This document shows, piece by piece, positions 1-8,741 of a stretch of 64,000 nt of DNA. Below the pieces are notes generated by a model. That model did not search any database and was not told the DNA's origin. It was given only the letters and a program-made list of their open reading frames with translations. Made by a program: the position numbers and the translations under genes. The DNA is from Fusobacteriaceae bacterium (GTDB taxonomy: Bacteria > Fusobacteriota > Fusobacteriia > Fusobacteriales > Fusobacteriaceae): positions 1 through 64,000 of the forward strand of contig CAAFPW010000091.1 in NCBI GenBank assembly GCA_900764925.1, in the 5' to 3' direction. Numbering within the stretch: the stretch's first letter is position 1; every line of letters begins with the position of its first letter.

Positions 1-57
1 TAGAGCATGCGGCTGTTAACCGCCGTGTCAATGGGTCGAGTCCCTTAGGAAGCGCCA
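1..57 (+). tRNA. tRNA-Asn (GTT), 3' part only
   Basis: The anticodon stem-loop is visible as CGGCTGTTAACCG with anticodon GTT, which reads Asn codons. The 5' acceptor strand and most of the D arm lie before the window. The 3' end folds as T arm AATGG-GTCGAGT-CCCTT, then acceptor strand AGGAAGC, discriminator G and an encoded CCA at 55-57. Two details are not canonical: loop position 54 is G instead of T, and the T stem has a T-C mismatch. A T-rich stretch follows at 58-72, consistent with the end of the transcript. Confidence 0.85.
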
Positions 58-87
58 TTTTTTTTATTTTTTGTAAATTATTTTACC

Positions 88-116
88 TTGACAATTGTTA
101 TTATTTGTGATAGAAT
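88..116 (+). promoter_or_regulatory. Promoter of rplS
   Basis: A perfect -35 box TTGACA (88-93) is followed after 17 bases by a -10 box TAGAAT (111-116). It lies about 70 bases upstream of rplS and would give a leader of roughly 60 nt. Confidence 0.8.
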
Positions 117-130
117 ACTAAAGTTAATTC

Positions 131-169
131 GATATTCCGCTTTAATAGCAAATAAATTAAATGAATATC
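131..169 (+). promoter_or_regulatory. Leader inverted repeat before rplS
   Basis: GATATTC (131-137) and GAATATC (163-169) are perfectly complementary and enclose a 25-base loop directly before the AGGAGGAG ribosome-binding site. Autogenous leader structures are known for L19 in some bacteria, but no match to a known class can be shown from the sequence alone, and a 7-bp stem in AT-rich DNA may be chance. Confidence 0.3.
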
Positions 170-185
170 TGTAGGAGGAGAATAA

Positions 186-536
186 ATGAAAGAAAAATTA
201 ATTCAATTAGTAGAGCAAAACTACTTAAGAAACGACATCCCTGAATTCAAAGCTGGAGATACAATTGCTGTATACTACAAAGTTATAGAAGGGAACAAAG
301 AAAGAGTTCAATTATTCGAAGGAGTAGTTATTAGAGTAAATGGTGGAGGAATTGCAAAAACTTTCACAATCAGAAAAGTAACTGCTGGTGTAGGAGTAGA
401 AAGAATTATTCCTGTTAACTCTCCAATGATCGACAAAATCGAAGTATTAAAAGTTGGAAGAGTAAGAAGATCTAAGCTTTACTACTTAAGAGGACTTTCT
501 GGTAAAAAAGCTAGAATTAAAGAAATCAGAAAATAA
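186..536 (+). CDS. rplS: 50S ribosomal protein L19
   Basis: Ribosomal protein L19 sits at the interface of the 30S and 50S subunits. The 116-residue product has the usual bacterial length and the family core: an N-terminal helix ending LRNDIPEFKAGDT, the strand VQLFEGVVIRVNGGG, and the C-terminal basic stretch VRRSKLYYLRGLSGKKARI. The start is fixed by AGGAGGAG at 173-180, five bases before the ATG. It is monocistronic here, with its own consensus promoter and an intrinsic terminator. The usual rpsP-rimM-trmD neighbours are not adjacent. Confidence 0.97.
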   Translation: MKEKLIQLVEQNYLRNDIPEFKAGDTIAVYYKVIEGNKERVQLFEGVVIRVNGGGIAKTFTIRKVTAGVGVERIIPVNSPMIDKIEVLKVGRVRRSKLYYLRGLSGKKARIKEIRK

Positions 537-542
537 TTTATT

Positions 543-574
543 AAGGAGATGGAATAAAGCCATCTCCTTTTTCT
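543..574 (+). terminator. Intrinsic terminator after rplS
   Basis: The perfect stem AAGGAGATGG (543-552) / CCATCTCCTT (560-569) with a 7-base loop is followed by a T-rich tail. It lies just past the rplS stop. Confidence 0.88.
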
Positions 575-643
575 TTCTCTTGCGAAAATTTAGAAATCAG
601 TATAAAATATAAGTAAATCACTTTAGGTATAAGGGAGGCAAAA

Positions 644-1987
644 ATGGAAAATAAACTATATTATGAAAAATTGGAAGAAAACTTTTCAAGTTTTTTAAAA
701 GATTTAGATAGGTTAGTTTCTATTCCAAGTTATTTACAAGAGGATGGAAGTAAGTATCCTTTTGGAGAAAATATTCAAAAAGTATTGGAAGAGATGTTAA
801 ATATCTGTAGAGAGTTAGGGTTTAAGACTTATATTGATCCAGAGGGGTATTATGGATATGCAGAGATAGGAACAGGAGAGAAATTAGTGGGAGTTCTAGG
901 TCACCTAGATGTAGTTCCTCCTGGAGATTTAAGTAAATGGGAAAATTCTCCATTTGAACCAGTTATAAAAGATGGAAAATACTATGGAAGAGGTGCACAA
1001 GATGATAAGGGACCAACTCTTGCGGCTATGTATGCTCTAAAGACACTTTTAGATTCTGGATTTAAATTAAATTATAGAGTGAGATTTATTTTTGGAACTG
1101 ATGAAGAAAATTTATGGAGAGATATGCCAAAATATGTTGAAAAAGAAGAGATACCAACAGTTGGTTTTACTCCAGATTCAAAGTTTCCATTGATATATTC
1201 AGAAAAAGGGTTATTACAATGTAAGCTTATAGCTAAGAATGAGAGTGGAATGATTTTTAAAGGTGGAGACGCTTTTAACTCTGTTCCTTCTAATATGATA
1301 GTTCCTAGAGATGAGAAATTGATAGAAGTATTGAAAGAATTAAATTATGAATTTAAAGAGAAAGATGAAAACATAGAGATAGTGGGAAAAAGTGTTCATG
1401 CTCAAGTGGCAGAGACAGGAATAAATGCTATCAATAGATATATGCATGCTCTAACAAAAATTGGAAAAGAGACTAAATCAGGAAAGTTTATAACTGAAAA
1501 CTTAATAGGATATAACTTTGCTGAGCCTATATTTGGATTGATAAAAGATGAACATTCAGGAGAGTTAAAATTCAATGTAGGAAAGATAGAGTTTACTGAG
1601 GAAAGTGAAATATTGATGATAGATATGAGAATACCAGTAACTTACGATAAGGAGAAAATAGTTGAAACTCTTTCTAAGAAAGCTAGTGAGTATGGATTTG
1701 AATATACACAACATGATTATTTAAAATCTATCTATGTTCCATTGGATTCAGAATTAATAACAACACTAATGGGAGCTTATCAAGAGGTAACTGGAGATAT
1801 GGAATCACAACCAGTGGCAAGTGGAGGAGCTACTTATGCAAGAGCTATGAATAACTGTGTGGCTTTTGGTTGTGTATTACCAGGAAGTCCTAAGACAGAG
1901 CACCAACCAAATGAGTATGTAATCTTAGATGATATTAAGATTGCTATGAAAATATATATGAAAGCATTTGAAAAATTTAATAAGTAG
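644..1987 (+). CDS. pepV: Dipeptidase PepV (M20A metallopeptidase)
   Basis: A zinc dipeptidase of the M20 family that hydrolyses dipeptides in the cytoplasm and feeds amino acids into catabolism. The 447 residues contain the metal and catalytic signature: GHLDVVPPG (His87, Asp89), the bridging GAQDDKGP (Asp120), the catalytic pair in GTDEEN (Glu154/Glu155), TPDSKFP (Asp178) and a C-terminal metal His in KTEHQPNEY. GGAGG precedes the ATG by about 7 bases. It is followed 23 bases later by a YfcC-type carrier, so the two are probably co-transcribed as a peptide/amino-acid utilisation pair. The length matches characterised PepV proteins (about 470 residues). Confidence 0.92.
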   Translation: MENKLYYEKLEENFSSFLKDLDRLVSIPSYLQEDGSKYPFGENIQKVLEEMLNICRELGFKTYIDPEGYYGYAEIGTGEKLVGVLGHLDVVPPGDLSKWENSPFEPVIKDGKYYGRGAQDDKGPTLAAMYALKTLLDSGFKLNYRVRFIFGTDEENLWRDMPKYVEKEEIPTVGFTPDSKFPLIYSEKGLLQCKLIAKNESGMIFKGGDAFNSVPSNMIVPRDEKLIEVLKELNYEFKEKDENIEIVGKSVHAQVAETGINAINRYMHALTKIGKETKSGKFITENLIGYNFAEPIFGLIKDEHSGELKFNVGKIEFTEESEILMIDMRIPVTYDKEKIVETLSKKASEYGFEYTQHDYLKSIYVPLDSELITTLMGAYQEVTGDMESQPVASGGATYARAMNNCVAFGCVLPGSPKTEHQPNEYVILDDIKIAMKIYMKAFEKFNK

Positions 1988-2010
1988 TTTAGAAATGGAG
2001 AACAAAATTA

Positions 2011-3564
2011 ATGAAAAAAAGTAAGAAGATGTTGAGTGCATATACTATAGTTTTTATATTTTTAATAGTAACAGCTGCACTTACTTGGATAGTACCTCAA
2101 TCTGTGGTAATAACAAATCCAGATGGAGTACAAGAAGTAGTATATAATGCTATATTGGGAGATAACGGGGAAGTTTTAAGAGGTGTAGGTATTCAACCAG
2201 CAGGATTATGGGATGTTATTATGGCACCAATAATAGGTTTTGAAAATGCAGGAGCAGTAAGTATTGCTATATTGATGGCAGGAGCCTTTTTGGGATTAAT
2301 AAACTCTGTAGGAGCTTTAGATGCTGGAATTGGAGGACTTTTAAAAAAATACACAGGAACTTCATTAATAGCTATATTGATGTTTGTATTCGCTGTATTT
2401 GGAAGTGTATTTGGATTTTGGGAAGAGATACCAGCATTTTCAATTGTGATAGTTCCACTATTTGTATTGGCAGGTTATGATGTTATGACAGGACTTGCAG
2501 TACTATTTATAGGAGCAACAGCTGGAAATATGGCTAGTGTGGTAAATCCATTTTCAGTGGGGGCAGCTATAGGGGCCATTGGAAATCCAGAGTTATCTCT
2601 TGGAAGTGGAATGATACTGAGAATGGTAATTTTTATAGCCTTATATATTGTAGGAGTTTTCTATGTAATAAACTATGCTAATGAAGTAAAAAAAGATAGA
2701 GAAAAATCTATTGTTGCAGATATAGAAGTCAATACAAGAGTAAATGAAGAGGGACATGAATTACCAGAGTTAACACCTAAAAGATTTTGGTCAATAATGG
2801 TTTTAGTGGGAATAATAGTTCTTTTAATCTTAGGATATATGCCTTGGTATGTGATAGAGTTAGATGGAGGAAGAACTTTTCAAGATGTAATTAATGCACC
2901 AATCAATTTTATAGCTTCAATACCAGTATTGGGAAGTTTAAGTGGATTTTCTCATTTTACACCATTTGGTGATTGGTATTTTGGAGAGTTTGCTTTTGTA
3001 TTCTTATTGGGATCAATCTTAATTGGATTAATTAATAAGATGCCAGAAGAGGAGTTTGTAAAAGAGTTTGCAAATGGAGCTAAAGATCTTTTAGGAGTGA
3101 TATTAGTTCTTTCAGTTGCCAATGGAATATCAGTGCTTATGGGAAGTAAGAGTTCTGGAATGTCTGTAACATTTGTTTATTGGATTCAAACAGCACTACA
3201 AGGAATACCATCATGGGCTTTTTCAATTGCTACAGTTGGAGCTTATATAGGAATAGGTTTTTTCTTACAATCAACAAGTGGAGTAGCAGGAATAACAATG
3301 CCGATATTAGGAGCTGTTACAATGGCACTTTTCCAAGGAACAGATATAGGAGCTGCTGGTGGACAAGTTATGTTGATTTCAGCTTTTACAGTGGGAATTA
3401 ACTTTATGTGTGGAATTTATCCAGGAGCAAGTACTATGGGAACTTTGGAGTTATTCCATGTGCCTTATGATAGATTTTTAAAATTTGTTTTGAAAATTTT
3501 ATTACCAATGCTAATAATTGGATGTTTAATAATATCAGCTTCACAATTTTTAAAATTGGTTTAA
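2011..3564 (+). CDS. YfcC/ArcD-type carboxylate or amino-acid carrier
   Basis: A polytopic inner-membrane transporter of 517 residues, with a single N-terminal membrane segment followed by two blocks of hydrophobic helices separated by a charged loop around residues 225-255. It resembles the YfcC family (C4-dicarboxylate anaerobic carrier-like), whose members are proposed to move basic amino acids or dicarboxylates. Typical stretches are ATAGNMASVVNPFSVGAA and the later GFFLQSTSGVAGITMPILG. Its position right after pepV suggests uptake or exchange of a dipeptide-derived amino acid; the substrate is not evident. It ends at a strong terminator. Confidence 0.78.
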   Translation: MKKSKKMLSAYTIVFIFLIVTAALTWIVPQSVVITNPDGVQEVVYNAILGDNGEVLRGVGIQPAGLWDVIMAPIIGFENAGAVSIAILMAGAFLGLINSVGALDAGIGGLLKKYTGTSLIAILMFVFAVFGSVFGFWEEIPAFSIVIVPLFVLAGYDVMTGLAVLFIGATAGNMASVVNPFSVGAAIGAIGNPELSLGSGMILRMVIFIALYIVGVFYVINYANEVKKDREKSIVADIEVNTRVNEEGHELPELTPKRFWSIMVLVGIIVLLILGYMPWYVIELDGGRTFQDVINAPINFIASIPVLGSLSGFSHFTPFGDWYFGEFAFVFLLGSILIGLINKMPEEEFVKEFANGAKDLLGVILVLSVANGISVLMGSKSSGMSVTFVYWIQTALQGIPSWAFSIATVGAYIGIGFFLQSTSGVAGITMPILGAVTMALFQGTDIGAAGGQVMLISAFTVGINFMCGIYPGASTMGTLELFHVPYDRFLKFVLKILLPMLIIGCLIISASQFLKLV

Positions 3565-3592
3565 GGGGGAAATATTTCCCCCTTTTATTTTT
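3563..3592 (+). terminator. Intrinsic terminator after the YfcC-type carrier
   Basis: The 10-bp perfect stem AAGGGGGAAA (3563-3572) / TTTCCCCCTT (3575-3584) overlaps the stop codon and is followed by TTATTTTTA. Confidence 0.9.
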
Positions 3593-3599
3593 ACTAAAT

Positions 3600-3782
3600 T
3601 TAAAGTTGTAAGAATTTTTTTATTTTTTCTAAAAAACTTTCTTTTTTAGGAGAGAGTTTTTTGATCTCCTCTTTTAGATATTTTTTTCTCTTTCCGTTTG
3701 GACATAGATTACATAGTTTTGCTTTACAAAGGCTACAGCCTGTGAGTATTTTTTCCAATTCATTTTGATATTTTTTAATCAT
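3600..3782 (-). CDS. Small cysteine-rich basic protein, function unknown
   Basis: A 60-residue, lysine-rich product with four closely spaced cysteines, CSLCKAKLCNLC (residues 16-27), which form CxxC pairs suited to binding a metal or Fe-S cluster. A good ribosome-binding site, GGGAGG, lies seven bases before the ATG on the minus strand, which argues that it is a genuine gene and not a chance frame. It stands alone between two oppositely directed genes. I do not recognise a family; a small zinc-ribbon or ferredoxin-like accessory protein is possible. The arrangement (N-terminal short helix, Cys knot, then a basic helical tail KKYLKEEIKKL) is all that can be read. Confidence 0.6.
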   Translation of the reverse strand: MIKKYQNELEKILTGCSLCKAKLCNLCPNGKRKKYLKEEIKKLSPKKESFLEKIKKFLQL

Positions 3783-3986
3783 AAATACCTCCCACTAAAT
3801 ACTTCACTTATATAGTATAGATTTTAAATCCAATATAGTTAAATGTCAATCTTGAATTTTTAAACATTTTGAACTAAAAATGTATATAAAATGTATCTTT
3901 ATATAGAGAGGAGATTTTTTAATGTAATTTTTAAAATTTTTATGGTAAAATATATAGGAATAATTAAAAAATTGTGGAGTGGAAGT

Positions 3987-4925
3987 ATGGACAAAAGTAA
4001 ATTGATAATTAATGGGATTTTCTATATAGTTGTTACAATTATTTTTATTATCCTTTTTATAAAAGAAAAAGAGATTGGAGAATTTATAAGAAGACATAGA
4101 GATAAGTTTTCAGATAATCTAATAGAGAGATTGGGTTGGACTGGAAAAAGTTCAGGAGTTTTTCTAAAAAAAGCTATAGCTTTTATAGAGAGTATTGGAA
4201 CAGCTTTAATATTGGTTTTAATAATTCAAAAAATATATTTAGGAAATTTTTTAGTTCCAACAGGATCTATGGAACCAACAATAATGCCAAAAGATAGACT
4301 ATTTGGAAATATGGTTGTATATAAGTTTAGAAAACCAGAAAGAAATGAGATAATAGTATTTAAAGAACCTATTCAAAATAAGGTACTTTATACTAAAAGA
4401 ATAATGGGATTACCAGGAGAAAAAGTAGCATTAAAAAACAATCATCTGTATGTCAATGATGAGATGATAACTTTGAGAGAGTACTCTAGTTTAGGGCAAC
4501 TTGGAGAGGATAATTATTGGATAGTTCCTAAAAAAGGAGATACTATTGAGGTTATTCCAGGTGCTAATTATAGTAATTATGTTTGGAGTAGAAATGGAGA
4601 ACTAGTAGATGTAGCAGAAGTTCAAAAACAGCTTGTAGATAATCCTGGGGCAGTAGCACAGATACTTCCAGATTTGGAATTTAGAGTGAATGGAGAAAAA
4701 ACAGGAATGGTTTTAGATATTATCCATGAACCTGAATACATAAATAAAATATTATCAGGAGAAAAAGTGACAATAATCACAGATGAAGATTATTATTTAG
4801 CTTTAGGAGATAATACTAATGGAAGTTATGACTCAAGAATGTGGGGATTTGTAAAAGAGAGTAGAATAAAAGGAAAAGCTTTTGTAAGATTTTGGCCTTT
4901 AAATAGAATATCTTTATTGAAGTAG
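3987..4925 (+). CDS. lepB: Signal peptidase I
   Basis: Membrane-bound serine protease that removes signal peptides from exported proteins. Starting at 3987, the 312-residue protein has an N-terminal membrane segment (residues 6-25), a second one (about 68-86), then the catalytic box PTGSMEPT with nucleophile Ser94 and the general base Lys137 in YTKRIMGLPGEK. The C-terminal box LGDNTNGSYDSRMWGFV is also present. An in-frame ATG lies further upstream at 3891, but GGAGTGGAAG directly precedes the ATG at 3987, so the later start is preferred. rimI follows 10 bases later. The two-helix topology is like that of E. coli LepB. Confidence 0.93.
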   Translation: MDKSKLIINGIFYIVVTIIFIILFIKEKEIGEFIRRHRDKFSDNLIERLGWTGKSSGVFLKKAIAFIESIGTALILVLIIQKIYLGNFLVPTGSMEPTIMPKDRLFGNMVVYKFRKPERNEIIVFKEPIQNKVLYTKRIMGLPGEKVALKNNHLYVNDEMITLREYSSLGQLGEDNYWIVPKKGDTIEVIPGANYSNYVWSRNGELVDVAEVQKQLVDNPGAVAQILPDLEFRVNGEKTGMVLDIIHEPEYINKILSGEKVTIITDEDYYLALGDNTNGSYDSRMWGFVKESRIKGKAFVRFWPLNRISLLK

Positions 4926-4934
4926 TGAGGAGAT

Positions 4935-5360
4935 ATGAAAATAAATTATAAGATAGAGAGGGAAAAATTAGCAGAGTTAGAGAAAATATGTTTTCCTAAA
5001 AGTGCCTATAGTTTGGATCAGATAACTGATATTTTAGAAACTGAAGATAGATATAGGGTAATTACAGTAGAAAATATAGAAAATGATGAAGTAGTTGCCT
5101 ATGTTATACTTTTTGATAATAGTGAATCATTAGAAATTATGAAGATAGCAACACTTCCACAATATAGAAAAAAAGGTTTGGGAACTCTTCTAATAGAAGA
5201 GATTTCTAAATTCCAAAAAGATATATTTTTAGAAGTGCGTGAAAATAATAGGACAGCAAGAGATTTTTACATTGTATGTGGATTTGAAGAGATAGGGAAG
5301 AGGAAGAACTACTACCCTGATACAAAAGAAGCAGCTATTTTAATGATGAAAAAATTTTAA
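4935..5360 (+). CDS. rimI: RimI-type protein N-acetyltransferase
   Basis: A GNAT-fold acetyltransferase; RimI acetylates the N-terminal alanine of ribosomal protein S18. The 141-residue length is typical. The acetyl-CoA loop PQYRKKGLGTLL (about residues 76-87) and the family-specific C-terminal block RKNYYPDTKEAAILM are visible; the NYY...A...M pattern separates RimI from generic GNATs. GTGAGGAGAT precedes the ATG. It follows signal peptidase I by 10 bases, which suggests co-transcription. Confidence 0.85.
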   Translation: MKINYKIEREKLAELEKICFPKSAYSLDQITDILETEDRYRVITVENIENDEVVAYVILFDNSESLEIMKIATLPQYRKKGLGTLLIEEISKFQKDIFLEVRENNRTARDFYIVCGFEEIGKRKNYYPDTKEAAILMMKKF

Positions 5361-5425
5361 AAAATACACATAGTTCAATCACAAAAAGTTTATAAAATAA
5401 CTAATATAAAAAAGGATGGTAAGAG

Positions 5426-6859
5426 ATGGAAACAAATATTTATTCAAACCCTTTAGCAGAGAGATATAGTTCAAAGGAGATGCTAGAGAATTTTTCTCCT
5501 GATAAGAAATTTTCTACATGGAGAAAACTTTGGGTAGCATTAGCTGAAGCTGAAAAAGAACTTGGATTAAATATTACTGATGAACAAATTGAAGAGATGA
5601 AAGCTAATATTTATAATATTGATTATGAATTAGCAGCTAAGAAAGAATTAGAGTTTAGACATGATGTAATGGCACATGTTCATACATTTGGAACTCAAGC
5701 TCCAAAGGCTATGCCTATTATTCACTTAGGTGCTACAAGTGCTTATGTTGGAGATAATACTGATCTTATTCAAATAAAAGATGGATTAGATATTATAAAG
5801 ACAAAATTAGTTAATGTAATTTCTGAAATGTCAAAATTTGCTATGGCAAATAAAGACTTACCTACTTTAGGATTTACTCATTTCCAAGCAGCTCAACTTA
5901 CAACTGTTGGAAAGAGAGCGACTTTATGGTTACAAAGTCTATTGTTAGATTTAGAAGAGTTAGAATTTAGAGAAAAAACTTTAAGATTTAGAGGAGTAAA
6001 GGGAACTACAGGAACTCAAGCAAGTTTCCAAGAATTATTTAATGGAGATTTCGAAAAGGTAAAAGAGTTAGATAGAAGAATAACAGAAAAAATGGGATTT
6101 GATAAGAGATTCCTAGTTACAGGACAGACTTATGATAGAAAAGTTGATTCTGAAGTGATGAATCTACTTGCTAATATAGCACAATCAGCTCATAAGTTTA
6201 CTAATGATTTAAGACTTTTACAACATTTAAAAGAGATAGAGGAACCATTTGAAAAGAGTCAAATAGGATCATCAGCAATGGCTTATAAGAGAAATCCAAT
6301 GAGAAGCGAAAGAATATCTTCATTAGCTAAATTTGTAATAGCATTACAACAAAGTACAGCTATGACAGCTTCGACTCAATGGTTTGAAAGAACATTAGAT
6401 GATTCAGCAAATAAAAGATTATCATTACCACAAGCTTTCTTAGCAGTAGACGCAATCCTAATAATTTGGAAAAATGTATTAGATGGATTAGTAGTTTATC
6501 CTAAGATGATAGAGAAAAGAATCATGTCTGAATTACCATTTATGTCAACAGAGTATATCATAATGGAATGTGTAAAAAATGGTGGAGATAGACAAGAGTT
6601 ACATGAGAGAATCAGAGTTCACTCTATGGAAGCTGGAAAAAATGTAAAAGTTGAAGGAAAAGATAATGATTTAATTGATAGAATAATAAATGACAAATAC
6701 TTTAACTTAGATAAAGAGAGATTATTAGAGATATTAGATCCTAAAAACTTCATAGGATTTGCACCAGAGCAAACAGAGGAATTTGTAAATATTGAAGTTA
6801 AACCAATCTTAGAAAAATATAGTGATAGATTAGGAATGAAGGCGGCTTTAAGAGTTTAA
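5426..6859 (+). CDS. purB: Adenylosuccinate lyase
   Basis: Cleaves adenylosuccinate to AMP and SAICAR to AICAR in purine synthesis. The 477-residue protein carries the fumarase/aspartase superfamily signature GSSAMAYKRNPMRSE (around residues 281-295), with the flexible catalytic-serine loop, plus GATSAYVGDNTD and TLGFTHFQAAQ for substrate binding. The stop codon overlaps the next ATG by one base (TAATG), so it is translationally coupled to the downstream membrane protein and then glmM. The length matches the long PurB subclass seen in Fusobacteria and eukaryotes. Confidence 0.95.
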   Translation: METNIYSNPLAERYSSKEMLENFSPDKKFSTWRKLWVALAEAEKELGLNITDEQIEEMKANIYNIDYELAAKKELEFRHDVMAHVHTFGTQAPKAMPIIHLGATSAYVGDNTDLIQIKDGLDIIKTKLVNVISEMSKFAMANKDLPTLGFTHFQAAQLTTVGKRATLWLQSLLLDLEELEFREKTLRFRGVKGTTGTQASFQELFNGDFEKVKELDRRITEKMGFDKRFLVTGQTYDRKVDSEVMNLLANIAQSAHKFTNDLRLLQHLKEIEEPFEKSQIGSSAMAYKRNPMRSERISSLAKFVIALQQSTAMTASTQWFERTLDDSANKRLSLPQAFLAVDAILIIWKNVLDGLVVYPKMIEKRIMSELPFMSTEYIIMECVKNGGDRQELHERIRVHSMEAGKNVKVEGKDNDLIDRIINDKYFNLDKERLLEILDPKNFIGFAPEQTEEFVNIEVKPILEKYSDRLGMKAALRV

Positions 6860-7374
6860 TGAAAAAAGATAGAAGAGAGATATATTTAACGGCATTGGTA
6901 TTAGTTGCCCTATATCTCTCTCTTGCTGAAAATTTTATTCCTAAACCATTTCCTTGGATGAAGATAGGGCTATCTAACATAGCTGTTTTGATAGCCCTTG
7001 AAAAATTTGATTCAAAATTTGCTTTGGAATTAGTTTTACTGAGAATATTCATTCAAGGTTTGATGTTAGGAACACTATTTACACCTGGCTTTATAATAAG
7101 TTTAACTGCTGGGACTTTGACTACTATATTTATGATCGGTTTATATAGGTTTAGAAAATATCTTTCACTCATAGCAATTAGTTCATTGTCAGCCTTTCTA
7201 CACAACCTTTTTCAACTAATAGTCGTATATTTCCTTTTATTTAGAAATGTATCATTGTATTCAAAATCTATTATGGGGTTTGTGTGGATTTTTTTAATTA
7301 TTGGAGTAATGGCAGGAATAATTACAGGTTTTATTGGAGAGAAATTAAATTTGAGAAGGAGTAGTACAAGATGA
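6859..7374 (+). CDS. Gx-type membrane protein (heptaprenyl-diphosphate synthase component I-like)
   Basis: A 171-residue, highly hydrophobic protein with about five membrane segments. It resembles the family annotated as Gx transporter or heptaprenyl diphosphate synthase component I, which looks like an ECF-type substrate-binding membrane component; the short segment MKIGLSNIAVLIAL (about residues 34-47) is characteristic. In many Firmicutes it lies beside isoprenoid or FMN-transfer genes; here it sits between purB and glmM with 1-base and 4-base overlaps, so it is a fixed operon member. The actual substrate is unknown. Confidence 0.7.
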   Translation: MKKDRREIYLTALVLVALYLSLAENFIPKPFPWMKIGLSNIAVLIALEKFDSKFALELVLLRIFIQGLMLGTLFTPGFIISLTAGTLTTIFMIGLYRFRKYLSLIAISSLSAFLHNLFQLIVVYFLLFRNVSLYSKSIMGFVWIFLIIGVMAGIITGFIGEKLNLRRSSTR

Positions 7375-8726
7375 GAAAATACTTTGGAACAGACGGAATA
7401 AGAGGAGAAGCTAATAGAGAGCTGACAGTAGATATAGCTTTAAGATTGGGATATGCTTTAGGATACTATTTAAAAAGAGAGAATCCAGATAAGAAAAAGA
7501 TAAAAGTTATTTTAGGATGTGATACTAGAATTTCAGGATATATGTTGAGATCAGCACTGCTTGCAGGACTTACTTCAATGGGAGTACATGTAGATTTTGT
7601 AGGAGTAATTTCAACACCAGCTGTTGCATATTTAACAAAAGCAAAAAAAGCAGATGCTGGAATAATGATATCAGCTTCACACAATCCTGCTAAAGATAAC
7701 GGATTAAAGGTATTTGCAGGAAATGGATATAAATTACCTGATGAGGTAGAGTTAGAGATAGAAAAGTTAATGGATGATCCAACTATATTATCAAATCCAA
7801 TAGCTGGAGATAAAGTTGGAAAGTTTAAATATGCAGAGGATGAATATTATTCATATAGAGATCATCTATTAAGTTCTGTAACTGGAGATTTTGCAGGGAT
7901 GAAGATAGTTGTAGATACAGCAAATGGTTCAGCTTATAGAATAGCAAAAGATGTATTTTTAGCATTGGGAGCTGAAGTTGTACTTATAAATGATGCTCCA
8001 AATGGAACAAATATAAATGTTAGATGTGGATCTACTCATCCAGAGATATTAGCTAAAGTTGTAGTAGGTTATGAGGCAGATTTAGGACTTGCTTATGATG
8101 GAGATGCTGATAGACTTATAGCTGTAGATAGACATGGAAATATAATTGATGGAGATAAGATTATAGCTACTTTAGCAATGGGAATGAAAAGAAAAGGTGA
8201 ATTGATAGGTAATAAAGTAGTAACTACAGTAATGAGTAACATGGGATTTGAAAATTACTTAAAAGAGAATGGAATAGAACTTTTAAGAGCTAATGTAGGA
8301 GATAGATATGTACTTGAAAAGATGCTTGAGCACAATGCAGTTATTGGTGGAGAGCAATCTGGTCATATAATACTACTACAATATGCAACAACAGGAGATG
8401 GAGTTTTGACTTCATTAAAACTTGTAGAAGCTTTAAGAGATGAGAAAAAGTATTTAGATGAGATGATAAAAGATATAAAAGACTGGCCACAAAAATTAGT
8501 AAATGTAGTTGTGGATAATAGCAAGAAAAATATCTGGAATCAAAATAAAAATATAACAGATTTTATAGCTTTAAAAGAAAAAGAGATGGAAGGACTAGGA
8601 AGAGTACTAGTGAGAACTTCTGGAACTGAACCATTAGTAAGAGTAATGGTAGAGGGTAAAGAGACGGAAATGGTAGAAAAGGTTGTAAATGAGATTGCAG
8701 AAGTTGTAAAAAAAGAGTTAGCTTAG
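7371..8726 (+). CDS. glmM: Phosphoglucosamine mutase
   Basis: Interconverts glucosamine-6-phosphate and glucosamine-1-phosphate on the path to UDP-GlcNAc for peptidoglycan and LPS. All four signatures of the phosphohexomutase family are visible: FGTDGIRG at the N terminus, the phosphoserine loop ISASHNP (Ser103), the Mg2+ loop DGDADR (about residue 242) and the phosphate-binding loop RTSGTEPLVRVM near the C terminus. The length of 451 is standard. The ATG overlaps the previous stop by four bases (ATGA). Confidence 0.96.
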   Translation: MRKYFGTDGIRGEANRELTVDIALRLGYALGYYLKRENPDKKKIKVILGCDTRISGYMLRSALLAGLTSMGVHVDFVGVISTPAVAYLTKAKKADAGIMISASHNPAKDNGLKVFAGNGYKLPDEVELEIEKLMDDPTILSNPIAGDKVGKFKYAEDEYYSYRDHLLSSVTGDFAGMKIVVDTANGSAYRIAKDVFLALGAEVVLINDAPNGTNINVRCGSTHPEILAKVVVGYEADLGLAYDGDADRLIAVDRHGNIIDGDKIIATLAMGMKRKGELIGNKVVTTVMSNMGFENYLKENGIELLRANVGDRYVLEKMLEHNAVIGGEQSGHIILLQYATTGDGVLTSLKLVEALRDEKKYLDEMIKDIKDWPQKLVNVVVDNSKKNIWNQNKNITDFIALKEKEMEGLGRVLVRTSGTEPLVRVMVEGKETEMVEKVVNEIAEVVKKELA

Positions 8727-8741
8727 ATTAAGGAGAGATAA

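Noticed and set aside
3180..3401. Plus-strand frame inside the YfcC-type carrier gene
   Set aside because: It is a shifted frame within a conserved membrane-protein gene, with no start signal and an unlikely composition.
3846..4097. Minus-strand frame opposite the signal peptidase start
   Set aside because: An Asn/Tyr/Phe-rich translation of AT-rich DNA with no ribosome-binding site; it overlaps the lepB gene.
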